A DNA stretch of 48,824 bases from Deltaproteobacteria bacterium (GTDB lineage Bacteria > Myxococcota_A > UBA796 > UBA9615), in contig JAGSHC010000019.1 in the NCBI GenBank assembly GCA_023954745.1, forward strand, positions 1-48,824. The letters run 5' to 3'. The position numbers were made by a program, and so were the translations under genes. Positions 41,294-48,259 of this stretch are shown here, in pieces. How positions within the stretch are numbered: the stretch's first letter is position 1; the number at the start of each line of letters is the position of its first letter. The notes beneath the pieces were generated by a model. That model was not told the DNA's origin. It did not search any database and worked only from the letters and a program-made list of their open reading frames with translations.

Positions 41294-41349
41294 ATCTCTC
41301 TCGGCAATTGCAACCGGTCGCACCGCCGACCACACCCCAGGAGCCGACG

Positions 41350-41943
41350 ATGAACACCCTTCGAGTCACCTTGCTTGTCTCCCTCTCCCTCTCTCTCCTC
41401 GCCGGCTGCCCCCAGGGGCAGAACGGCGGACCCTTCGGCGGCAACAACAGCGGCCCGTTCGATGCCGGACACGGCGGCAACGGCGAGGTGGGAGGCGCCG
41501 GCACCGAGCAGCCCGGCTTGACCATCCCGGACCTCGAGGGACCCGATGGCTGCACCGTCGTGGACCTCGACCCCTCCGCATGGAACCCGCTGTACGCGGC
41601 CTACGAGGGCGGCGCGGATCCCTTCTTCCACCTGCACTCCACCGAGGACACGCTGTTCTTCGGGGCCGAGATGTACACGGACTACGGCGCAGGCTGGACG
41701 GGTGAGACCGGGACCTTCGCCCCGGACTGCGGCGCCAACGGAATCTGCGTCTACCTCGTGCCCGACGGCCTCACCGTCACCCGCGCCGTGGCCGGTTCGG
41801 TGGACGTCGTCTCCCTCACCGAGGTCGACGGCACGCTGCAGCGCCCCGCCGAGCTGGTCTTCCGCGACATGACGTTCGAAGCCACCGACGCGGGCAGCGA
41901 CACCTGCTTTCACGTGGAGGAGATGACCCTGCGTGCCCAGTAA
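41350..41943 (+). CDS. Lipoprotein under probable sigma-54 control
   Basis: The 197-residue protein has a signal peptide with lipobox LLAGC (Cys20), a Gly/Asn-rich stretch (GGPFGGNNSGPF, GHGGNGEVGGAG) and a folded region of about 130 residues with four Cys and aromatic beta-strand patterns (DLDPSAWNPLYAAYEGG, FFHLHSTEDTLFFGAEMYTDYG). I recognise no family. AGGAG SD ahead of the ATG. The upstream sigma-54 box and palindromes imply tight, signal-dependent expression. Confidence 0.78.
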   Translation: MNTLRVTLLVSLSLSLLAGCPQGQNGGPFGGNNSGPFDAGHGGNGEVGGAGTEQPGLTIPDLEGPDGCTVVDLDPSAWNPLYAAYEGGADPFFHLHSTEDTLFFGAEMYTDYGAGWTGETGTFAPDCGANGICVYLVPDGLTVTRAVAGSVDVVSLTEVDGTLQRPAELVFRDMTFEATDAGSDTCFHVEEMTLRAQ

Positions 41944-41972
41944 CGGGCGGTCTCAGGCCGTGGGGCCGCGAC

Positions 41973-42845
41973 TCATGGGGCGGGAGGGGGGGCGCCCTCG
42001 GGGGTGATGTGGACTGCGCTGACGAGACCGTTGCCGAACCACCGCTCGAACCACCCCCCGAGGTCGCCGAGGAGCTGGGCAGGCTGGACGTCCGCCAGCT
42101 CCAGAACCTCCGCCAGGGCGTCAGCGAGGGAGTTCCCCCGCGCCAGGGCGGAGAGGAGCACGAACTGCGGACGATCCAGCGCGAAGCGCCACCGGGCGGT
42201 GTCGTCCCGATAGACGCACATCCAGGAGGGGGCGGCGGCGGGGAGGACGACCTCTCCTTGGTCCCGGGCTGCGTTCATGACCTCGGTGACGGGATACGAC
42301 AACGCGAGCAAGCGCACAGCCGGGATCAGCTGCACACGGGCGCCCGCCCACTCCTCCATGGGCACCGCCGCCAGGCGGGCGTAGGGGACGGGGTCTTCGA
42401 AGGGCTCGTTCCACACGGCGTCCATGGCCTGCTGGACCGCGGCGACGTCCGCCGCGACCCGCCAGAGCGTGCCGTCCTCCTCGCCTTGCTCCGCCAGCCA
42501 CTGCGGCGCAGCCGCCCCGACGCGGTCCAAGGTCCACGTCGAGGAAGGATGCTCGGCGAGGTACCGCTTCATGGCCTCCGCGAAGACGCGCTCCCCCAGG
42601 AGGTGCTGGACCGCAGGCATCTCCCCCGCGAGCACCTCGACGATCCGGTCGAAGTAGGCGAACCCATAGATGTGCAGTTGCTCCAACGCCGACAGCCGGT
42701 CGTTGCCCGGAATCACATCCTCGAGACGCCGCGCCCCGTGGGGCAGCAGTCCTTCCGCCGTCGCCGCCCGGACCCCCTCGTCCACCCCGGTCGGATGGGT
42801 GACCACCCGGAGGAAGAAGCGCTCGAGCCGGTCCAGGGGGCTCAC
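41973..42845 (-). CDS. bufC: Bufferin partner protein BufC (DUF2063)
   Basis: The ~290-residue protein matches the DUF2063 putative DNA-binding-like fold of BufC/HvfC (LERFFLRVVTHP, LEQLHIYGFAYFDRIVEVLAGEMPAVQHLLGERVFAEAMKRYLAEHPSSTW). BufC works with the DUF692 (MNIO) enzyme BufB to modify cysteines of the bufferin precursor. GTG 42845 overlaps the bufB stop as GTGA and is preferred; GTG at 42860 would give 295 residues. It lies in the operon bufA-bufB-bufC on the minus strand. Confidence 0.88.
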   Translation of the reverse strand: MSPLDRLERFFLRVVTHPTGVDEGVRAATAEGLLPHGARRLEDVIPGNDRLSALEQLHIYGFAYFDRIVEVLAGEMPAVQHLLGERVFAEAMKRYLAEHPSSTWTLDRVGAAAPQWLAEQGEEDGTLWRVAADVAAVQQAMDAVWNEPFEDPVPYARLAAVPMEEWAGARVQLIPAVRLLALSYPVTEVMNAARDQGEVVLPAAAPSWMCVYRDDTARWRFALDRPQFVLLSALARGNSLADALAEVLELADVQPAQLLGDLGGWFERWFGNGLVSAVHITPEGAPPPAP

Positions 42846-43657
42846 CGCCACTCCCGACACCGCGCCACCTCGTCCTCGAGCACGTCGAAGTCAGGGATGT
42901 TGCCGTCCCACTCCAGCAGGGTCGCGATGCCGCCCGTGTGCTTCTGGACCCAACCGTAGAGCTCCCACACGGCGTCGCAGACGTGGTCGTCGTGGGTGTC
43001 GATGCAGTGAGTGCCGTGGTCGGTGTGCCCGGCGAGGTGGTTCTGCACGACCCGGTCCCAGGGGACATCACGCAGGTACTGCATGGGGTCCAGGCCGTGG
43101 TTGCGGCAGGTCACGTAGACATTGTTCACGTCGAGCAGCAGCGCGCAGTCCGACTCGTCCGCCATGCGGGCGATCCACTCCACCTCGGACATGCAGTCGC
43201 TGGCGAAGCCGAGGTAGGTCGATGGGTTCTCGAGCACGAGGGGGCGGCCGAGCACTCCCTGCACCACCTTGATGCGCTCGACGACGTGCGCCAGGGACTC
43301 CTCGGTGTAGGGAACGGGGTAGAGATCATGGCCGTTGCGCCCTGCGACGCCCGTCCAACACACATGGTCTCCCATCCAGGCGACGTCGATGCGGTCGGCG
43401 AGGCGCCGCAGCGCCGCGAGGTAGTCCATGTCGAGGGGATCGGTGGACCCGATGGACATGGAGACGCCGTGCAGGACGACGGGATAGTCCCGGCGCACCT
43501 GCTCGAGCACCCGCATCGGGCGCCCCTCGGTGGCCATGAAGTTCTCCGAGATGACCTCGAACCAGTCGACGCGCGTCGGCCCCTCCAACACCCGGGAGAA
43601 GTGCGGGACGCGGAGTCCAACACCCAGCCCGAGGTCGGGGAGGCCGAAGCGATTCAT
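42842..43657 (-). CDS. bufB: Bufferin-modifying MNIO enzyme BufB (DUF692)
   Basis: The 271-residue protein is a DUF692 multinuclear non-heme iron oxygenase. The TIM-barrel motifs are intact: LGVGLRVPHF, WFEVISENF, HGVSMSIGSTDPL, GDHVCW, LENPSTYLG, LLLDVNNVYV, NHLAGH and LLEWDGNIPDF, which supply the His/Asp/Glu metal ligands. With BufC it converts Cys of the bufferin to thiooxazole-type groups that bind copper. It begins 19 bp after bufA and overlaps bufC by 4 bp. The frame extending to 44008 runs antisense-free through bufA in another frame and was rejected. Confidence 0.92.
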   Translation of the reverse strand: MNRFGLPDLGLGVGLRVPHFSRVLEGPTRVDWFEVISENFMATEGRPMRVLEQVRRDYPVVLHGVSMSIGSTDPLDMDYLAALRRLADRIDVAWMGDHVCWTGVAGRNGHDLYPVPYTEESLAHVVERIKVVQGVLGRPLVLENPSTYLGFASDCMSEVEWIARMADESDCALLLDVNNVYVTCRNHGLDPMQYLRDVPWDRVVQNHLAGHTDHGTHCIDTHDDHVCDAVWELYGWVQKHTGGIATLLEWDGNIPDFDVLEDEVARCREWR

Positions 43658-43676
43658 CGATGGAGGTGGAGGGGCG

Positions 43677-44018
43677 CTAGCCCTTGTCGGGCTTGGCCGC
43701 CTCGTCCTTCTTCTCGTCCTTCTTCTCGTCCTTCTTCTCGTCCATCTTCTCTTCGGGGGCGTGGGCGTAGTCGCCGGTGGCGCAGCCACCCTTGCCCTTG
43801 CAGCTGTTCTTGCCCGCGCAGCCGTTGTCGCCGGACTTGCAGCCCCCCTTGCCGCCGCAGGCGTTCTTGCCGGCGCAGGCATTCCCCTTCTTCTCGGCGG
43901 CCTTGCCCTTGTCGGCCTTGGTCTCCTCGTGGTGGTCCGCCAGAGCAGTGGAGGCGGTCCCGGCCAGGGCGCCAGTGACGGCGACGGCGATGAGCTTGTT
44001 GAAATCACGACGGTTCAT
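43677..44018 (-). CDS. bufA: Bufferin precursor BufA (BufA2-like), Tat-type signal
   Basis: The 113-residue precursor has a signal peptide with a twin-arginine motif (RRDFNK) and cleavage near TALA-DHH. Six Cys (48, 54, 60, 67, 73, 79) are arranged as two copies of C-AGKN(A/S)-C-xGKGG-C, i.e. C-x5-C-x5-C twice with a 6-residue linker. The C-terminus is a DEKK repeat. Bufferins are modified by BufB/BufC, exported and sequester copper. Two complete Cys modules instead of a single one suggest extra metal capacity. The SD GAGAGGAA precedes the ATG. No copper-responsive box was recognised in 44019-44172. Confidence 0.88.
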   Translation of the reverse strand: MNRRDFNKLIAVAVTGALAGTASTALADHHEETKADKGKAAEKKGNACAGKNACGGKGGCKSGDNGCAGKNSCKGKGGCATGDYAHAPEEKMDEKKDEKKDEKKDEAAKPDKG

Positions 44019-44172
44019 GGATGGATGTTCCTCTCGTCTCAGCAGGCATCAGCGCCCACTCCCGCCGTTTGAGTCTACAGAGGGCATCGGATGTGACAGT
44101 CGGCCGCAAAGAGGGGTGGTTCGGAGGCCGACCGGCGCGGTGTGCCCGCGGTCCGCGCCTGCCGAGGGGCTG

Positions 44173-45375
44173 TCAGGGCAAGGGTTCCAGGACCACCTCG
44201 AACCGACCGAAGTCGTAGCGCGTCCCGATGGCGCCCAGGACCTGGACGAGGCGCTCCCGGCGTCCTTCGGCGGCCAGGGTCTTTGCCCGGTGGTAGCAGT
44301 AGGGGTTGTTGCCTCGTCGGCCCATGGTGCAGTGGGTGGTGAAGGAGCAGCCAGCCCCGCAGGTCTCACCGTAGGCGCAGGTGCCGCAGAACCCCCAGAG
44401 TTCGGAACGGTCCCGGTTCTGCACGAAGTTGAGGGCCGGCTCCGTGCTCCACACCTCCTCCAGGGTGACATCGCGCACGTTGCCGCCCACGTAGGGCGCG
44501 GTGGGAAGGCTGGGGCACGCCTTGATGGTTCCGTCGGACTCGATCGACATCGTGTAGACGCCTGCCTGGCAGCCAGTCCAATGGCGCGCGGTCCCTCCCG
44601 GGTCGGAGCGGAGGATCAGCTCGTGGGGGCTGTAGTACCCCAGGTTGTTCCCCGCCACGATGTTGAACATGTCGTCGGGGCCCAGACCCTGGGCGGATGC
44701 CTCCTCGGCGAAGGCCATCTGCAGGCCCCCGAGGGTGTCGAGGACGTCCAGGATCTGCCAGGGCTGGAGCAGGACGTCGGGCGTGTCCGCGGCCCGGCCC
44801 ATGGGCACCGTGAGCTGTCCACGCCACACCCGCACCCCGGCGTCGAACAACAGCCTCGCGGTCTGGGGGAGGACCGCGGCCGTCAGCCGGTTGATCTGGG
44901 TGTTGGCGGCGATGTTGAGCCCCGCGCTGCGCGCCGCCGAGATGGCTCGCAGCACCGCCGCGTGGCTCCCGACCTTGGCCCGCAGCGCGTCGTGCACGGC
45001 TTCGGTGCCGTCGACGCTGAACCCCATTCCTCGGAGTCCCGCCGAGGCCAGCTCCCGGGCCAGCTCCGGGGTCACCCCCCAGCCCCCCGTCTGGATGCTG
45101 GTGCGTATGCCGAGCCGCGTCAGGTAGGCGACGAGCTCGGTGAGGCCCTCCCACAGGTAGGCCTCGCCACCGATGAGGGTGACCTCCTTGGTCCCGAGGG
45201 CCACCAGCTGGTCGGCGATGGCCAACGTCTCCGCGAGAGCGAGCTCGTTGTCTCGTGCCGTGCGCGCCCGCGAGCCGCAGTGCCCACACGCGTGGTCGCA
45301 CAGCGTCGTGAGCTCCCACACGACGTACCGGGGAGTATTCCGCTCAGCGGCGGTGACGGTCCGAGAGCGGGCCAT
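44173..45375 (-). CDS. Radical SAM/SPASM peptide-modifying enzyme
   Basis: The 400-residue protein has the radical SAM cluster CDHACGHC (Cys26, 30, 33), GGEAYLWEG (SAM-binding GGE) and GFSVDGTEAVHD. The C-terminal half holds a SPASM-type set of Cys (ESDGTIKACP; CGTCAYGETCGAGC; further Cys to NPYCYH) for auxiliary 4Fe-4S clusters. Such enzymes form C-C, C-S or epimerised bonds in small peptides. It begins 5 bp after a lipoprotein gene whose protein has two LYGVP motifs, its probable substrate. It ends 154 bp before bufA on the same strand. Confidence 0.9.
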   Translation of the reverse strand: MARSRTVTAAERNTPRYVVWELTTLCDHACGHCGSRARTARDNELALAETLAIADQLVALGTKEVTLIGGEAYLWEGLTELVAYLTRLGIRTSIQTGGWGVTPELARELASAGLRGMGFSVDGTEAVHDALRAKVGSHAAVLRAISAARSAGLNIAANTQINRLTAAVLPQTARLLFDAGVRVWRGQLTVPMGRAADTPDVLLQPWQILDVLDTLGGLQMAFAEEASAQGLGPDDMFNIVAGNNLGYYSPHELILRSDPGGTARHWTGCQAGVYTMSIESDGTIKACPSLPTAPYVGGNVRDVTLEEVWSTEPALNFVQNRDRSELWGFCGTCAYGETCGAGCSFTTHCTMGRRGNNPYCYHRAKTLAAEGRRERLVQVLGAIGTRYDFGRFEVVLEPLP

Positions 45376-45380
45376 GGCGC

Positions 45381-45821
45381 TCAGCCGTCGTTCGGCACGC
45401 CGTAGAGCGTCTGCACTCCTGAGTCGTCGTCATCGGCGGCGTCGTCGTCGTCGGAGGCCGAGTCGTCGTCGTCGGCCGCGTCGTCGTCGTCGGCCGCGTC
45501 GTCGTCGTCGCTCCCCGAGTCGTCGTCGTCACCGCCGGAGTCGTCGTCGTTGGCTGCGTCGTCGTCGTCCGTCGTGGCGTCGTCGTCGTCGCTGGTGGCG
45601 TCGTCGTCGTCCGCCGCATCGTCGTCGTCCTGGGTGACGTCGTCGTCGTCCTCCGGGACCCCGTAGAGCGGTTGAGGCCCGGGCCCGGTCGGCGTGCATC
45701 CCACCAATGCCCCCAGGGCCAGTCCCAGGAGCGCCGCGCCCTTGCTCATCTCGCCCACCGGCGGCTTCGCGGGGGTGCAGTTGCCAGTGCAGACGTGGTC
45801 GTTGTCCTCAGACTCGGGCAT
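45381..45821 (-). CDS. Asp-rich YGVP-motif lipoprotein, candidate radical SAM substrate
   Basis: The 146-residue product has an odd N-terminus (CTGNC at Cys11/15) before a hydrophobic segment and lipobox LVGC (Cys42). Directly after it comes PLYGVPEDDDD (LYGVP at 52-56), then about twelve DDDD-heptads, and the protein ends with LYGVPNDG (139-143). The motif thus brackets the acidic stalk. The ATG at 45821 has a GAGGAG SD; an internal ATG at 45749 (MSKGAALLG...) would give a standard lipoprotein signal. YGxP motifs behind a lipobox are also seen in radical-SAM-associated lipoproteins of Bacteroidetes as I recall them. No function is known. Confidence 0.82.
   Translation of the reverse strand: MPESEDNDHVCTGNCTPAKPPVGEMSKGAALLGLALGALVGCTPTGPGPQPLYGVPEDDDDVTQDDDDAADDDDATSDDDDATTDDDDAANDDDSGGDDDDSGSDDDDAADDDDAADDDDSASDDDDAADDDDSGVQTLYGVPNDG
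45419..45655. repeat. GTC/GAC microsatellite coding the Asp stalk
   Basis: Runs of GTCGTCGTC recur every 21 nt (seven codons) across 45419-45655, encoding DDDD plus three variable residues. Length polymorphism by slippage is likely and would change stalk length in frame. Confidence 0.75.
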
Positions 45822-45875
45822 GGGGTCTCCTCGCAGGTGCAGGGGCAGCGTGACAAGGGGGACTGCGAGGGGCAA

Positions 45876-45917
45876 GGGCACTGACCTACGTCCCCGCGCA
45901 GGGCACTGACCGACGTC
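45876..45917. promoter_or_regulatory. Two direct repeats GGGCACTGACC-N-ACGTC in the divergent region
   Basis: The 17-bp element occurs at 45876-45892 and 45901-45917, 25 bp apart with one mismatch, between the lipoprotein/radical SAM operon and the stress-protein gene. Their spacing and divergent location suit an operator for one or both. No other gene was found in 45822-45986. Confidence 0.6.
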
Positions 45918-45986
45918 ACAGCAAGAGCGGGAGCAATGGCACACCGTGGTAAGTAAGGCTTGCCCTTCCCCACCCCTGGAGCCCTC

Positions 45987-46910
45987 GTGAGCGACTTTCC
46001 CCGCATTCTCCTCGGCATCGCCCTCGACCCCACCGACCGCGCCACCCTGCGGACGTGCGCTGCGCTGGGCGCCCGACTGGGAGCGACCCACGTCAGCCTG
46101 CTTCACGCCGTGCGCCCGCCAGCGGACCTCGACGAAGAGGCGGTGCGCCTGCTGATGACCGAGCGCCAGACCCTGTCCCAGCGCGCGGTGGCCGAGGCGC
46201 AGGTGACCCTAGGAGACGCAGTGACGGTGCAGGCCCGGGTGGTGGAGGGCAAGCCGGCCACGGTCGTGCTGCGCACCGCCCACGAAGAGCACTACGACCT
46301 CGTCGCCCTCGGGCGCTCGACCTACGGGCCCGGATCCCGACTCGGGTCCGACGCCGGCGCCATCGTGCGCAAGGCTCCATGCTCCGTCCTCGCAGTGCCC
46401 CATGGAGCAGACCCCTCCCTCGGGAAGGTCCTCGTGCCGGTGGACTTCTCCGCGCGGTCGGCAGAAGCCATCGAGACCGCGTTGCGCATTCTGTGGGCGA
46501 GCGAGTCCCCGCACCTCGTCATCACCCATCTCTACGAAGTCCACAGCGCCTACGGGCGAACCGGACGCACTGAGGAGGAAGCCGACGCCGCCCAGCGGGC
46601 GGTGGCCATGGAGCGCTGGACCTCCTTCGCCAAGCAGTTCGACTTCGGCGAGGTCCACCTGGAGCTCCGGTTCGAGGGGGCACATACGAGCCACATCCTC
46701 AACAGCCACCACGCCCGCCAGATGCTCGCCCTCATCGACGCCGCTGAGCCCGACCTCATCGTCATCTCCTCCCAGGGGCGGAGCAACGCCGCCGGGGTCC
46801 TGCTGGGATCCATGGCGGCGCGCCTGGTGGCCGAGGCCGACCGCTCCCTCCTGATCCTGCGCCGCCCCGGCGACAACGTCGGCCTCATCGAAGCCCTCAT
46901 GCGCCTCTGA
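45987..46910 (+). CDS. Tandem universal stress protein
   Basis: The 307-residue protein holds two UspA domains (~1-150 and ~155-300). ATP-binding G-x2-G-x9-GS is present in domain 1 (GRSTYGPGSRLGSDAGAIVRKAPCSVLAV) and in altered form in domain 2 (SSQGRSNAAGVLLGSMAARLVAEADRSLLIL). Usp proteins act as nucleotide-binding stress factors. The GTG at 45987 is preferred (VSDFPRILLGIAL) with CTGGAG as a weak SD. Its stop abuts that of the convergent hydrolase gene without a gap (TGATCA). Confidence 0.88.
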   Translation: MSDFPRILLGIALDPTDRATLRTCAALGARLGATHVSLLHAVRPPADLDEEAVRLLMTERQTLSQRAVAEAQVTLGDAVTVQARVVEGKPATVVLRTAHEEHYDLVALGRSTYGPGSRLGSDAGAIVRKAPCSVLAVPHGADPSLGKVLVPVDFSARSAEAIETALRILWASESPHLVITHLYEVHSAYGRTGRTEEEADAAQRAVAMERWTSFAKQFDFGEVHLELRFEGAHTSHILNSHHARQMLALIDAAEPDLIVISSQGRSNAAGVLLGSMAARLVAEADRSLLILRRPGDNVGLIEALMRL

Positions 46911-48173
46911 TCAGACCCGGGGGGTCCGGTCGGTGATGGTCTTCAGGAGCATGTAGAGCGCCGGAATGTGGTCGGCGACCAGCGGCTTGCCCGTGGTGAG
47001 CAGCGACACGCTGGTCTGGCGCCAACGGTCGGCCCAGCAGTGGATGTTCATCAAGCCCAGGTGCCCAAAGGCTGCCTGGGTGTTCGGCCCGAACGGGCTG
47101 ACGAACTTGCCGCCCAGCATGAAGCCGAGGCCATAGCGCAAGGGCAGGAGCAGGGAGAGATCGAGCTCGCGGAACGACGTCTGCTGCGTCGCGCGGCGCA
47201 CGGTGCGGGCCTCGAAGACGCGCTCCCCCTCCCACATCCCTTCGTCGAGGAGCATCTGCAGGAACCTCCCCATCTCCTCGGCGGTCCCGACGATGTTCCC
47301 CGAGGGGACGATGGAGGTGAGGAATTGGGGCTCGTTGCTGAGGAGCGCCGCCTCCTCGAAGCTCATGCCGAGCACGAACTGCGCGATGCCCGAGAACGGT
47401 GGAAACACCGGCACGCCGGTGAAGGAGTTCTCCGCCACGAGCGGGACGTCGGCGGCAGGGACTCCGTAGTTGAGGCGCGCGATCCCGAGGGGCTCGAGGA
47501 TGCGTTCGCGCAGGACCTGGCGCAGGTCCTTTCCGGTCACGCGACGCACCACCTCGCCCAGCACCCATCCGCCCGTCAGGGCGTGGTAGCTGAGGCGGTG
47601 ACCGGGGCGGGACACAGGCTCCGCCTCGCAGAGGAGCTGCACGATGGCGTCCCAGTCCGTGAGCAGCTCGAGGTCGCCGCGGCCTCCGGTGGTGGGGATA
47701 CCCGCCCGGTGGGTGAGGACGTGGCGGAGGGTGATCCAGTCCTTGCCGTGCTGCCCGAACTCCGGGATGTAGTCGGCCACGCGGTCGTCCACGTGCAAGA
47801 CCCCGTCCTCGTCCAACAGGTGCACCACCATCGCGGTGATCGCCTTGCTCGCCGAGAAGATGCAGATGGGGGTCTCCGGCGTCGCGACCGTGCGCGGCGA
47901 GGCCGCCGTCATGTCCGGGCTCCCTCCGTGGGAGTACCCGATGCTCCGGTTCAGGACGACCCGTCCATTGCGGCGCAGACACAGCTGCACTGTGGGATGC
48001 AGCCCGCGGCGGAACAGTCGCTCAGCCGCGGTCCAGATCGCGTCGATGTCGCGCTGGGTCATGCCGCCGGCGGACGGGTCGTCCTCCTCGGCCACGCGCG
48101 TCACCGTGGACAGGTCGTCCGGAACGTCGATCCGTGAGTGACGCAAGCGCTGCAGGTACCTGGGTCGGGGCAT
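46911..48173 (-). CDS. Beta-lactamase-fold serine hydrolase (class C-like)
   Basis: The 420-residue protein has the penicillin-binding fold of class C beta-lactamases and esterases: SASK (FSASKAITAMV), YHALTGGW in place of Y-x-N, and HLG in FGHLGLMN. It has no clear signal peptide, so it is likely a cytoplasmic esterase or peptidase rather than a resistance enzyme. Alternative start at 48209 would add 12 residues. CAGTCT stands 6 nt ahead of ATG 48173 with no SD. Confidence 0.88.
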   Translation of the reverse strand: MPRPRYLQRLRHSRIDVPDDLSTVTRVAEEDDPSAGGMTQRDIDAIWTAAERLFRRGLHPTVQLCLRRNGRVVLNRSIGYSHGGSPDMTAASPRTVATPETPICIFSASKAITAMVVHLLDEDGVLHVDDRVADYIPEFGQHGKDWITLRHVLTHRAGIPTTGGRGDLELLTDWDAIVQLLCEAEPVSRPGHRLSYHALTGGWVLGEVVRRVTGKDLRQVLRERILEPLGIARLNYGVPAADVPLVAENSFTGVPVFPPFSGIAQFVLGMSFEEAALLSNEPQFLTSIVPSGNIVGTAEEMGRFLQMLLDEGMWEGERVFEARTVRRATQQTSFRELDLSLLLPLRYGLGFMLGGKFVSPFGPNTQAAFGHLGLMNIHCWADRWRQTSVSLLTTGKPLVADHIPALYMLLKTITDRTPRV

Positions 48174-48179
48174 GGGTGG

Positions 48180-48185
48180 AGACTG
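48180..48185 (-). promoter_or_regulatory. -10-like CAGTCT, 6 nt before start at 48173
   Basis: On the minus strand CAGTCT, CCACCC, then ATG; no SD. Confidence 0.45.
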
Positions 48186-48222
48186 CCACAGCGCAGCCAG
48201 GGCAGGCATGCGAGGTGGGGAG

Positions 48223-48228
48223 TAGACT
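48223..48228 (+). promoter_or_regulatory. -10-like TAGACT ahead of the terminal kinase
   Basis: TAGACT, the same hexamer as at 13200 and 23727, lies 31 nt before GTG 48260. CGGAG at 48241-48245 could be an SD but is 15 nt from the start. Confidence 0.35.
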
Positions 48229-48259
48229 CCGCCTCCCCACCGGAGTTTCTGTCACCGCC

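Noticed and set aside
43658-44008. N-terminal extension of bufB
   Set aside because: It would run through bufA in another frame; the extension is Arg/Pro/Thr low-complexity and the DUF692 domain starts at 43657.
45381-45655. Possible frameshift or assembly artefact in the GTC-rich tract
   Set aside because: The tract keeps frame throughout and ends in a matching LYGVP motif, so it is a genuine coding repeat.
46911-48173. Antibiotic-resistance beta-lactamase
   Set aside because: It lacks a signal peptide and the Y-x-N motif is changed to Y-H-A; the esterase branch of this fold is more likely.
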